64,000 nt of DNA. Origin: an uncultured Lachnospiraceae bacterium (GTDB lineage Bacteria > Bacillota > Clostridia > Lachnospirales > Lachnospiraceae). The position numbers and the translations under genes were made by a program. Below are positions 8,524 through 16,926 of this stretch, in pieces. A model generated the notes under the pieces. That model saw nothing but the letters and a program-made list of their open reading frames with translations. It was not told the DNA's origin and did not search any database. The stretch lies in contig CAMNRH010000010.1 in assembly GCA_946552115.1 (NCBI GenBank), positions 22,046 through 86,045 on the forward strand. The letters run 5' to 3'. Within the stretch, counting starts at the first letter, position 1; each line of letters begins with the position of its first letter.

Positions 8524-9870
8524 ATGGGTAAATATTTTGGTACAGACGGATTCCGGGGCGAGGCTAATGAGGTCTTGACTGTAGAGCATGCGTTCAAAGT
8601 GGGAAGATATCTGGGATGGTATTACGGACAAGAACACAAGGCAAAGATTGTCATCGGAAAAGATACAAGAAGAAGCAGCTATATGTTTGAATATGCATTG
8701 GCGGCAGGACTTACCGCATCAGGGGCAAATGCATATCTTTTACACGTAACGACGACTCCGAGCGTATCCTATGTGGCAAGGACGGAGGGATTTGACTGCG
8801 GAATTATGATTTCTGCAAGTCATAACCCGTTCTACGATAACGGAATTAAGATTATTAACGGAAAAGGCCATAAGATGGAGGCCGAGGTAGAAGAAAAGAT
8901 TGAGAGCTATATCGACGGCGAGATTGATGAGCTTCCTCTGGCAAAGAAAGAGGAGATTGGGCGGACCATCGATTATGCGGCAGGAAGAAACCGCTATATC
9001 GGTTATCTGATCTCACTTGCAACCCGTTCCTTTGAGGATAAGAGGGTTGGTCTTGACTGCTCAAACGGAAGTGCGTTCGCAATTGCAAAAAGCGTGTATG
9101 ACGCGCTTGGGGCAAAAACCTATGTCATCAACTGCGAGCCGGACGGAACAAATATTAATGCGGACTGCGGCTCTACGCACATTGAGGTTCTTCAGAAATT
9201 CGTAAAAGAGAAAAAGCTGGACGTTGGCTTTGCGTTCGACGGAGACGCGGATCGCTGTATTGCAGTCGATGAAAACGGAGAGGTGGTCGACGGGGATCTG
9301 ATTCTCTATATCTGCGGAAGGTACCTGAAAGAAAACGGCCGTCTGAACGGGGATACAATCGTGACGACAATTATGTCAAATCTCGGTCTTTACAAGGCCT
9401 GTGATAAGGTGGGCATGAAATATGAGAAGACTGCCGTAGGGGATAAGTATGTATATGAAAATATGGTAAAGAATAATTTCTGCCTCGGCGGTGAGCAGTC
9501 CGGACATATTATTTTCAGCAAGCATGCGACGACCGGCGACGGAATACTGACCTCGCTTATGATTATGGAGGTTATGCTGGAGAAGAAGTTAAGCCTTGCG
9601 AAGCTTGCCGAGCCGGTGAAGATTTATCCTCAGCTTCTTCAGAATGTAAAGGTAGTAAATAAAAAAACGGCCCGGGAAAATCCAGAGGTGGTAAAAGCTG
9701 TGAACGCCGTAGCGGAGGCGCTCGGCGACGACGGACGCATTCTCGTAAGAGAGAGCGGGACCGAGCCGGTGATCCGGGTTATGGTGGAAGCCGCAACAGA
9801 CGAGCTCTGTGCCAAATATGTAACCCAGGTCGTAGACGTAATCAGGGCGGAAGGCCTGGTAGTAGAATAA
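8524..9870 (+). CDS. glmM: Phosphoglucosamine mutase
   Basis: Enzyme of 448 residues that converts glucosamine-6-phosphate to glucosamine-1-phosphate for UDP-GlcNAc and so for peptidoglycan. It has all the marks of the alpha-D-phosphohexomutase family: KYFGTDGFRG at the start, the phosphoserine loop GIMISASHNP (about residue 100), the metal loop FDGDADRC (about 239), the sugar-binding loop GGEQSGH (about 323), and the phosphate-binding loop RESGTEPVIRVM near the C-terminus. The length is normal. It stands alone behind its own promoter; its last 29 bases overlap the tail of the convergent MATE remnant, and I see no terminator right after it. Confidence 0.96.
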   Translation: MGKYFGTDGFRGEANEVLTVEHAFKVGRYLGWYYGQEHKAKIVIGKDTRRSSYMFEYALAAGLTASGANAYLLHVTTTPSVSYVARTEGFDCGIMISASHNPFYDNGIKIINGKGHKMEAEVEEKIESYIDGEIDELPLAKKEEIGRTIDYAAGRNRYIGYLISLATRSFEDKRVGLDCSNGSAFAIAKSVYDALGAKTYVINCEPDGTNINADCGSTHIEVLQKFVKEKKLDVGFAFDGDADRCIAVDENGEVVDGDLILYICGRYLKENGRLNGDTIVTTIMSNLGLYKACDKVGMKYEKTAVGDKYVYENMVKNNFCLGGEQSGHIIFSKHATTGDGILTSLMIMEVMLEKKLSLAKLAEPVKIYPQLLQNVKVVNKKTARENPEVVKAVNAVAEALGDDGRILVRESGTEPVIRVMVEAATDELCAKYVTQVVDVIRAEGLVVE

Positions 9871-10165
9871 AAGAAAGCAGATTCCACATCTTGCTTTTAC
9901 GCTTATATATTACAAACCCGAGTAACGCAGCTAAAAGTTCTGTTATCGGATAAGTAAGCCATACCCCGGTCATTTTCCAAAAAACAGACAGGAAAAACGC
10001 CATGGGAATAATCAAAACCAACCCCCTTAATTTCAAAAGGATGTGGGCAGGTAAAGTTTTTTCTACCTGCCGGTCGGCTAATACATAGCAGGATACCCCT
10101 AATGTTCCTAAAACACTTAAAATTGTATAGTGGGCAAAAGCCCGCATACAGGATTGTTGTTCCAT
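9842..10165 (-). pseudogene. MATE-family exporter, internally deleted remnant
   Basis: The frame encodes only about 107 residues, where MATE exporters have about 450. Its first part (AFAHYTILSVLGTLGVSCYV then LAD) matches the first helix of MATE proteins up to the usual LADTFF motif. Its last part (LRGLVLIIPMAFFLSVFW, then TGVWLTYPITELLAALLG) matches the last two helices. About 330 residues between them are gone, yet the frame stays open. The join is marked by the palindrome GGCAGGTA / TACCTGCC (10046-10071). The tail runs into the antisense end of glmM. The start ATG at 10165 follows AGGAGT. A working transporter is very unlikely. The upstream attenuator appears intact. Confidence 0.8.
10046..10071. 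repeat. Palindrome at the MATE deletion junction
   Basis: GGCAGGTA (10046-10053) and TACCTGCC (10064-10071) flank a 10-base loop holding a run of six T. It lies exactly where the N-terminal and C-terminal MATE parts are joined, so it may be a deletion scar or the footprint of a small excised element. Confidence 0.6.
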
Positions 10166-10189
10166 ATGTCTGCTCACTCCTAAAATCAC

Positions 10190-10249
10190 AAAAAAATAGC
10201 GTCAGGGCTTTCTATCTTCAAAGGCCTAACAATAGAAAGTCCGACGCTT
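10190..10249 (-). terminator. Terminator/attenuator before the MATE remnant
   Basis: On the minus strand a stem of about 17 bp (10232-10248 with 10198-10215, a few mismatches) is followed by seven T (10190-10196). It lies only 9 bases before the MATE ribosome-binding site and directly after the stop of a ten-codon upstream ORF. It could simply end ddl transcription. However, a terminator this close to the next start, behind a short ORF, is the layout of ribosome-mediated transcription attenuation. Confidence 0.8.
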
Positions 10250-10280
10250 AATCCCTTACCCGGCGGCAAGAACTGTTCAT
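10248..10280 (-). CDS. Candidate leader peptide (10 codons, Arg-rich)
   Basis: The minus-strand frame reads MNSSCRRVRD and stops with TAA, whose bases touch the 5' arm of the terminator stem at 10248. Three of ten codons are Arg (CGC, CGG, AGG). A ribosome paused on this peptide would cover the base of the terminator stem and allow read-through into the exporter gene, as with the erm leader peptides and the leader of B. subtilis bmrCD. No strong Shine-Dalgarno precedes the ATG, and the candidate promoter places the RNA start only a few bases upstream, so translation could be nearly leaderless. The function is inferred from layout. Confidence 0.5.
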   Translation of the reverse strand: MNSSCRRVRD

Positions 10281-10292
10281 TTATATCTTTTA

Positions 10293-10321
10293 GTGTTATG
10301 CAGTTTCCACTAAAAAATCAA
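10293..10321 (-). promoter_or_regulatory. Weak promoter candidate for the MATE leader
   Basis: On the minus strand, TTGATT is followed after 17 bases by TAACAC. The -10 box is poor. If used, it would start the leader RNA just before the ten-codon ORF. Confidence 0.3.
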
Positions 10322-10386
10322 TAACATTCTGATATTGTTTTTAAATAATTAGAGAATGTAAAAGGTGGTTTTGCCCTTTCGTAAAT

Positions 10387-11445
10387 TTATCTTTCAAACG
10401 CCAGTTCAATCAACCGGTTAATTAATTCCTTTTTTGTAATGCCCGCCGCCTCCCAGAGCATCGGATACATACTGATGGCAGTGAAACCGGGCATAGTATT
10501 GATCTCATTGAAAATAACCTCGCCGTCGTCTGTCACGAAAAAGTCAACCCGGGCGAGCCCGTAACCGTCTACCGCGTTAAAAACCGCTTCCGCCGCTTTT
10601 CTTACTCTTTCGGCAGCGTCGCCGGGAAGAGACGGATTTATGACGGTACGTGATTCTTCGTTAAAGTATTTTGCCTCGAAATCATAAAAATCAGCGGCAG
10701 CCAAAATCTCTCCTACACCCGAGGACTGCACAGGCTTTTGCCCGCCTCCGAACACGGCGCATTCGATTTCGTGTCCGTAAATCATTTCTTCAACGAGAAT
10801 TTTCCGGTCGTGTTTAGCCGCTTCCTCAAGTCCCGCAATTAACTGTTCGCGGTTTTCCGCCTTGCTGACGCCGCGGGAGGAGCCTGCATTCGACGGCTTA
10901 ATAAATACCGGATAGGAAAATTTTCCCTCAATCTGTGCAATTGTTCCGTCCATATCCTTTTTCATGCGCCAGCTCATAACCGGCACATAGTCTGCCTGAC
11001 GGATGCCGAGATCATCGACGATGATTTTCGTATACAGTTTATCCATAGATACGGCCGAAGACAAAACGCCGCATCCCACATAAGGAAGTCTGGCCATTTC
11101 AAGTAAGCCCTGAACCGTGCCGTCCTCGCCAAAAGGGCCGTGAAGTACCGGAAATACAGCATCGACCTTTTCCTCATATGTATTGCCGTTTTCTGTTATA
11201 ATGATACACTGCTTTGTGGCGTCGGGTGAGAGAACAGCCTCTGTCTGGCTTTCTTTCCATGCACCGGAGCGTATATCGGAAATAGATGCTGTTTTCAGCC
11301 AGTGTCCGTCTTCGGTGATTCCAATCAGCAGCAGGTCATAGTGTTCTGTATCAATCTGTTCCGCTACATTTGCGACCGACATGCAGGATACGATATGTTC
11401 AGAGGACTGTCCGCCGAATAGTACGGCAATTTTCTTTTTTTTCAT
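10387..11445 (-). CDS. ddl: D-alanine--D-alanine ligase
   Basis: ATP-grasp enzyme of 352 residues that makes the D-Ala-D-Ala dipeptide for peptidoglycan. The start has the family motif VLFGGQSSEHIVS, the middle has FPVLHGPFGEDGTVQG and FIKPSNAGSSRGV, and the end has the metal and phosphate site ARVDFF...IFNEINTMPGFT. The omega-loop region FYDFEAKYF keeps the Tyr typical of D-Ala-D-Ala ligases, and I see no His-rich loop of VanA/VanB type, so vancomycin resistance is not suggested. It is leftward with a YitT gene ending... starting just upstream on the same strand (gap of 22 bases), so the two may form a unit. Confidence 0.95.
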   Translation of the reverse strand: MKKKKIAVLFGGQSSEHIVSCMSVANVAEQIDTEHYDLLLIGITEDGHWLKTASISDIRSGAWKESQTEAVLSPDATKQCIIITENGNTYEEKVDAVFPVLHGPFGEDGTVQGLLEMARLPYVGCGVLSSAVSMDKLYTKIIVDDLGIRQADYVPVMSWRMKKDMDGTIAQIEGKFSYPVFIKPSNAGSSRGVSKAENREQLIAGLEEAAKHDRKILVEEMIYGHEIECAVFGGGQKPVQSSGVGEILAAADFYDFEAKYFNEESRTVINPSLPGDAAERVRKAAEAVFNAVDGYGLARVDFFVTDDGEVIFNEINTMPGFTAISMYPMLWEAAGITKKELINRLIELAFER

Positions 11446-11467
11446 AAATATCTCCTTTTTGTTTAAA

Positions 11468-12313
11468 TTATATGGAGTGGAATCCCTTTCCTATGATTTC
11501 ACTTGTATTAGAAATAAGGAGGAAAGCGTCCGGAGAGTTTTCCTTGATATAATTCCGGAGCTTTACGGCTTCTACGCGGTTCAGCACGGTAAAGATAATA
11601 TATTTATTTTCACCGGAAAAGGCTCCCTGCCCGGAAACAATCGTGGCGCTTCTGTTTAAATGCTCCTTAATGTAGTTGCAGATTGGTTCCGGATTTTTGC
11701 AGACGACATTAAAATATTTGGACAAATTCAGGCTCTCGATAAAACCGTCTATCATAAAGGAACGGACAAAAAGCCCGAGGAATGAGTAGAGTCCGGTTTC
11801 GATATCGAATACAAAGCAGCCTGTGAGAGTAATAATAAAGTCCGTAAGCATCAGCGCCTTTCCGATGTCAAGGCTGGAATATTTTTTCATAATCATTGCA
11901 ACTACGTCCGTACCGCCGCTGGACGCCCCGATATTAAAAAGGACGGCGGAGCCGAAAGCAGGCAGCGCAATGGCAAAAGCCAGCTCCAGAACAGGCTGGT
12001 CCGTAAGCGGGTGGCTCATAGGAAAAATTCTCTCCAGCGCCGATAAGGATACGGATAAAAGGATGCTGCAAAAGCCTGTCTTGGCCGCAAATTTCTTGCC
12101 CAGCACGAAAAAGCCGATGGCTAAAAGTACCATATTGGTAATAAACGTAAAGTCACTGGCTGAGACAATGCCCGTTTTGGCAATCAATACAGCCAGACCG
12201 GTAATACCTCCGAAAGTAAAGTTGTTGACGAACTTGAAAAAGTAAATGCCGACAGCCATAATCAGAGTGCTTACAGTCATAAGAATAAAGTTTTTAAATT
12301 GTGATTTCATCAT
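11468..12313 (-). CDS. YitT family membrane protein (with DUF2179 domain)
   Basis: Protein of 281 residues. The first ~185 residues form about five or six membrane helices with the family motif FNIGASSGGTDVVAMI, and the last ~90 residues are a soluble DUF2179 domain (SATIVSGQGAFSGENKYIIF, then VEAVKLRNYIKENSPDAF). The function of the YitT family is not firmly known. The two adjacent ATG codons at 12313 and 12310 are both possible, with GGGGA just upstream. The gene is 22 bases before ddl on the same strand, which suggests co-transcription. A second YitT gene lies at 13823. Confidence 0.9.
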   Translation of the reverse strand: MMKSQFKNFILMTVSTLIMAVGIYFFKFVNNFTFGGITGLAVLIAKTGIVSASDFTFITNMVLLAIGFFVLGKKFAAKTGFCSILLSVSLSALERIFPMSHPLTDQPVLELAFAIALPAFGSAVLFNIGASSGGTDVVAMIMKKYSSLDIGKALMLTDFIITLTGCFVFDIETGLYSFLGLFVRSFMIDGFIESLNLSKYFNVVCKNPEPICNYIKEHLNRSATIVSGQGAFSGENKYIIFTVLNRVEAVKLRNYIKENSPDAFLLISNTSEIIGKGFHSI

Positions 12314-12452
12314 ATATTCCCCAACGTAAAAAGTAATCTTTTATGATTCCGTCCCCAATTGTAACGCTGTGCCGGTGAAAAGTCAATCGTATTTAAGAAA
12401 ACATTATGAATGGAATATCGGCGGTGAATAGTAACCGGGAAACCGCACATAA

Positions 12453-13771
<1,319 letters not shown>

Positions 13772-13772
<1 letters not shown>

Positions 13773-13821
13773 AAAAACTGCGGCAGACAGCGTGTAAATT
13801 TTGGATACTGTCTGCCGTATC
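13772..13821. terminator. Bidirectional terminator between eno and yitT
   Basis: The 10-bp stem CGGCAGACAG / CTGTCTGCCG (13781-13790 and 13808-13817) has a six-base T tract on the minus strand (AAAAAA at 13772-13777) and a weaker TATCTTT on the plus strand. It can end both converging genes. Confidence 0.85.
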
Positions 13822-13822
13822 T

Positions 13823-14707
13823 TTACAGCCGTTTTTCAAAATTACCCTCAACCGAGCAGCCCTCCGTAAAAATCATAAATGCCTGCGGATCGATGCTGTG
13901 GACAATCTGTTTAATCTGATTTACCTCATATTTGGAAATCATAACAAACAGAATATACGAGGTCTTATGAGTATAGGCGCCTTCGCCGTCCCAGTTTGTT
14001 ACCCCGCGTCCGGTCTGCGTCATGATAGCGTCTGAGATTCCCGTTTTTTTTGTAAATATCATAACACTTGTATTGATATTCTGCGTATGTAATTTATCTA
14101 CAGTCAGAGAAAATACAGTTGCGTATATAAGTGAATAAACAACGATTTCAATATTATACATAAATAAACAAATGGCATATACAAACAAATTAATTAAAAT
14201 GTTTACCTTTCCTACGCTTAAATTCGGAAATTTCTTTGCACAGCAGACGCCGATAATATCGGGGCCTCCGGCAGTGCTTCGCGCTCTCAGTATGATACCG
14301 CTTCCGCATCCGGCCACGATGCCGCCGATAATACAGGAGGTCAGGTAATCCTCAATAATCGGCGTCTGCGGTACGCGCACCAGTACAAGGCAGAGGCTGA
14401 TGATGCCGACGCCGAACAGAGATTTCAGTGTAAATGCTTTTCCCATCACCCGGTATCCCAGATAGAACAGAGGAACATTCAGTATAAAATACAGGAAACC
14501 CGCCAGATCCATACCGGTTGGTACCGGCACATGAAGTCCCTGAACGAGAAACGTGCGGATCAGCTGCGCAATGCCCATAAATCCTCCGTTATACAAACCA
14601 AGGGGCGTAATCAGCACGTTAAGGCCTATGGCATAAATAAGGCTTCCGATAGTGGTATTCATGATTTGAAGCACCGTTTCTTTCTTTTTTGCAGACAGGT
14701 GTTCCAT
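13823..14707 (-). CDS. YitT family membrane protein, second copy
   Basis: Protein of about 294 residues with the same plan as the YitT protein at 11468: six membrane helices, the motif RARSTAGGPDIIGV in place of the Gly-Gly-Thr-Asp site, and a C-terminal DUF2179 domain (MTQTGRGVTNWDGEGAYT, SKYEVNQIKQIVHSIDPQAF). I chose the ATG at 14707 because AGGAGG (minus strand of 14717-14722) lies 9 bases before it; the longer frame from 14737 starts upstream of that site. The two copies are clearly diverged, so this is an old duplication. Function not firmly known. Confidence 0.9.
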   Translation of the reverse strand: MEHLSAKKKETVLQIMNTTIGSLIYAIGLNVLITPLGLYNGGFMGIAQLIRTFLVQGLHVPVPTGMDLAGFLYFILNVPLFYLGYRVMGKAFTLKSLFGVGIISLCLVLVRVPQTPIIEDYLTSCIIGGIVAGCGSGIILRARSTAGGPDIIGVCCAKKFPNLSVGKVNILINLFVYAICLFMYNIEIVVYSLIYATVFSLTVDKLHTQNINTSVMIFTKKTGISDAIMTQTGRGVTNWDGEGAYTHKTSYILFVMISKYEVNQIKQIVHSIDPQAFMIFTEGCSVEGNFEKRL

Positions 14708-14947
14708 TTCTGTTGTCCTCCTGATGTATATGTTCATACATGATATATGCTATGCTGCCTTGATATCGCAGTTTTATTTATAGGAACAATATATCATTGC
14801 TGTTTATTTTGTGTCAATACGGTTTGCGGTTTGCAGGAAACATTTCGTGGCATCCGAAAAACAGTTCAATGCAACAATGCAAACCACTTGAAATTTTTTT
14901 TTGTAAATTTATAATAGAGGGAGAAAAGGCGCAGGAGGAAGAATAAA

Positions 14948-15688
14948 ATGGGTATTTTACAAGATGCAAAGGTTCCATGTGAAGAGCAGAAAAGCAGGCT
15001 GCATGTCACATATCTTTATCACAGCGGTTTTTGTGTGGAAACGGAAGAAAGCTGCTATATATTTGATTATTATAAGGGAACGCTTCCTGCATTGGGGCGG
15101 CAGAAAAGGGTATATGTTTTTGCCAGTCATTTTCATCAGGATCATTATAATCCGGAGGTGTTTAAGCTGCTGAAAGGGCAGGGGATTCCTGCGGAGAATA
15201 TAGAAGCAGTTCTGTCGGCGGATATACGCAGAGGAAAGTATCCGGATGGAATTCAGGTGCTGCGCGCAGGTGCAAATAAAACATATACTTTATCTGACGG
15301 TACGGTGGTTGAAACGCTGCGTTCGACCGATTCGGGAGTTGCTTGGCTTCTGACCGCAAAAGCGGGTACCATTTACCACGCAGGAGATTTGAATGATTGG
15401 CGCTGGGAGGAAGAGACGGAGGAATATAATGCTCATATGACAATGCGGTTTCGAAAGGAAATAGATCGGATTGCCGGGCGAAGAATTGATGCGGCGTTTA
15501 TGCCTCTGGATGTACGTCAGGAAAGAGATTATGCGGAGGGTATGCTTTATTTTCTTGAGAAAGTGGATGTAAGATGTGTTTATCCGATGCATTATTGGGG
15601 ACACCCGGAGGTAATCGGGCAGTTTCTCAGGGAGTATCCGCAGTATGGTAACATTGTGAAAGATACGGAGGAATATGCGCGTCAGTAA
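14948..15688 (+). CDS. Metallo-beta-lactamase-fold hydrolase
   Basis: Protein of 246 residues with the zinc-binding signature SHFHQDHYN (HxHxDH, about residue 59), a later metal ligand in YHAGDLNDW, and a His near the end in YPMHYWGHPE. This order fits the UlaG/ZnPP-like branch of the metallo-beta-lactamase superfamily. The substrate cannot be read from the sequence. The start follows AGGAGGA. The gene ends 45 bases before the ZIP transporter gene, and the hairpin between them may terminate its transcript. Confidence 0.85.
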   Translation: MGILQDAKVPCEEQKSRLHVTYLYHSGFCVETEESCYIFDYYKGTLPALGRQKRVYVFASHFHQDHYNPEVFKLLKGQGIPAENIEAVLSADIRRGKYPDGIQVLRAGANKTYTLSDGTVVETLRSTDSGVAWLLTAKAGTIYHAGDLNDWRWEEETEEYNAHMTMRFRKEIDRIAGRRIDAAFMPLDVRQERDYAEGMLYFLEKVDVRCVYPMHYWGHPEVIGQFLREYPQYGNIVKDTEEYARQ

Positions 15689-15697
15689 CAATATATG

Positions 15698-15750
15698 ATT
15701 CCATTCATATATTATCAACAGAGGTGATAAATATGAATGGAATTTTTTTT
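15698..15750 (+). promoter_or_regulatory. Terminator-like hairpin overlapping the ZIP gene start
   Basis: The arms 15698-15710 and 15731-15743 are perfect 13-base inverted copies. An inner pair TTATCA / TGATAA (15712-15717 and 15725-15730) continues the stem after one bulged A. The 7-base loop ACAGAGG holds part of the ribosome-binding site, and the ATG at 15733 is inside the right arm. Seven T follow the stem. The structure can thus act as a terminator for the upstream gene, and folding hides the ZIP start codon. It may be a metal-responsive or read-through control; no regulator is visible. Confidence 0.75.
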
Positions 15751-16524
15751 GCGTTTCTTGGTACATTAGGAACATTTACGGTAACTACGCTTGGAGCGGC
15801 GGGAATTTTTTTTGTGAAAAGAGAAGTGAACGGGAAGCTTCAGAACGGGTTCCTCGGATTCGCAGGAGGCGTCATGATTGCCGCGTCCGTGTGGTCCCTG
15901 CTGCTTCCGGGTCTTGAATTTGCAGAAAAAAACGGGCAGACGGCATGGCTTGTGATAACGGGAGGCTTTTTGCTTGGAGTATGTGTTTTACTTGCCGCGG
16001 ATTATTTTTTGAAAAAATGGATTCGGGTACAAAAGGACAGAAAACCGACGCTTGGAAAAAGTACCGCGATGCTTGTGACGGCAATTACTGTACATAATAT
16101 TCCGGAAGGAATGTCGGTGGGCTTAGCATTTGCTCTGGCGGCACAGAAACCGGAGGATATAGGGCTGCTTTCCGGTGCGGCTGCATTGACGATTGGGATT
16201 GCAATTCAAAATTTTCCGGAAGGTACGGCAGTGGCGCTGCCGCTTGTAAAGGAAGGAATGAGAAAAAGGACGGCATTTGTCATTGCAAGTATGACGGCGG
16301 TTGTGGAGCCTGTATTCGGGGTGCTGGCGGCAGTGTTTGCGGGGGCGGCAAAAGCGTCTATTGCCGTCTGCCTTGCATTTGCAGCCGGTACAATGATTTA
16401 TGTGGTGGTAGAGGAGCTGATACCGGAAGCACATTTGGACGACGAAGAGGGGAAAGAGGGGACGCTTGGATTTATCGTAGGCTTTCTCGTAATGATGATT
16501 TTAGATGTGGCGCTGGGGAATTAA
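15733..16524 (+). CDS. ZIP family metal transporter
   Basis: Membrane protein of 263 residues that should import Zn2+ or another divalent metal. It carries the ZIP signatures HNIPEG in helix IV and QNFPEG in helix V, which form the metal path, and the late motif EELIPEAH. It belongs to the bacterial ZupT/GufA-like group (eight helices, no His-rich loop). I chose the ATG at 15733, six bases after GAGGTG; the GTG at 15724 lies within that site. Expression is probably affected by the hairpin that spans the start. Confidence 0.92.
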   Translation: MNGIFFAFLGTLGTFTVTTLGAAGIFFVKREVNGKLQNGFLGFAGGVMIAASVWSLLLPGLEFAEKNGQTAWLVITGGFLLGVCVLLAADYFLKKWIRVQKDRKPTLGKSTAMLVTAITVHNIPEGMSVGLAFALAAQKPEDIGLLSGAAALTIGIAIQNFPEGTAVALPLVKEGMRKRTAFVIASMTAVVEPVFGVLAAVFAGAAKASIAVCLAFAAGTMIYVVVEELIPEAHLDDEEGKEGTLGFIVGFLVMMILDVALGN

Positions 16525-16541
16525 TTCGGGGAAAATAATCC

Positions 16542-16570
16542 TTGTAAATTCAATTAGACTGTGCTAAAAT
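16542..16570 (+). promoter_or_regulatory. Promoter of secG
   Basis: TTGTAA and TAAAAT are spaced by 17 bases, about 35 bases before the secG start. Confidence 0.6.
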
Positions 16571-16603
16571 AATAATGATTTATCCGCAGGAGGTGTATAG
16601 AAG

Positions 16604-16846
16604 ATGGAGATTTTGAAAACAATATTGTTAATTATATTTGCAATAGACTGTATCGCATTATCTGCGATTGTACTTCTTCAGGAGGGAAAGTCCGCGGGAC
16701 TTGGTACAATCAGCGGAATGGCCGACACGTACTGGGGACAGAACAAGGGACGTTCTATGGAAGGCGCTCTGGTAAAGTCAACGAAGTTCCTGGCGATTTT
16801 GTTTATTGTTCTGGCAGCAGTGTTGAATCTGAAAGTATTCGCGTAG
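16604..16846 (+). CDS. secG: Preprotein translocase subunit SecG
   Basis: Protein of 80 residues with two membrane helices (LKTILLIIFAIDCIALSAIV and FLAILFIVLAAVLNL) and between them the conserved SecG segment LLQEGKSAGLG followed by a Gly-rich stretch. It is part of the SecYEG protein-export channel and helps SecA cycling. The start follows AGGAGGTG. It precedes rnr and smpB, a common arrangement in Gram-positive bacteria; here a terminator lies between secG and rnr. Confidence 0.95.
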   Translation: MEILKTILLIIFAIDCIALSAIVLLQEGKSAGLGTISGMADTYWGQNKGRSMEGALVKSTKFLAILFIVLAAVLNLKVFA

Positions 16847-16871
16847 GACTTAAGATGATGTTGGAAAATGC

Positions 16872-16901
16872 GGGACACTCCTGTAAAGGAGTGTCCCTTT
16901 T
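16872..16901 (+). terminator. Terminator after secG
   Basis: The perfect 11-bp stem GGGACACTCCT / AGGAGTGTCCC has a GTAA loop and is followed by TTTT. It precedes the rnr start by about 25 bases, so it may attenuate rather than fully separate the two genes. Confidence 0.9.
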
Positions 16902-16926
16902 ATGATATGGGGAAATGGGGAGAATT

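Noticed and set aside
10271..10315. H-type pseudoknot (stem TTAGTG/CACTAA with loop AACTG pairing to CAGTT) upstream of the MATE remnant, as in a preQ1-like riboswitch
   Set aside because: The loop pairing is only five bases, the conserved preQ1 bases are missing, and the same region is better read as a weak promoter plus leader ORF.
10387..11445. Vancomycin-resistance-type D-Ala-D-Lac or D-Ala-D-Ser ligase
   Set aside because: The omega loop keeps the Tyr-containing FYDFEAKYF pattern of D-Ala-D-Ala ligases and no vanH/vanX/vanT-like neighbours are present.
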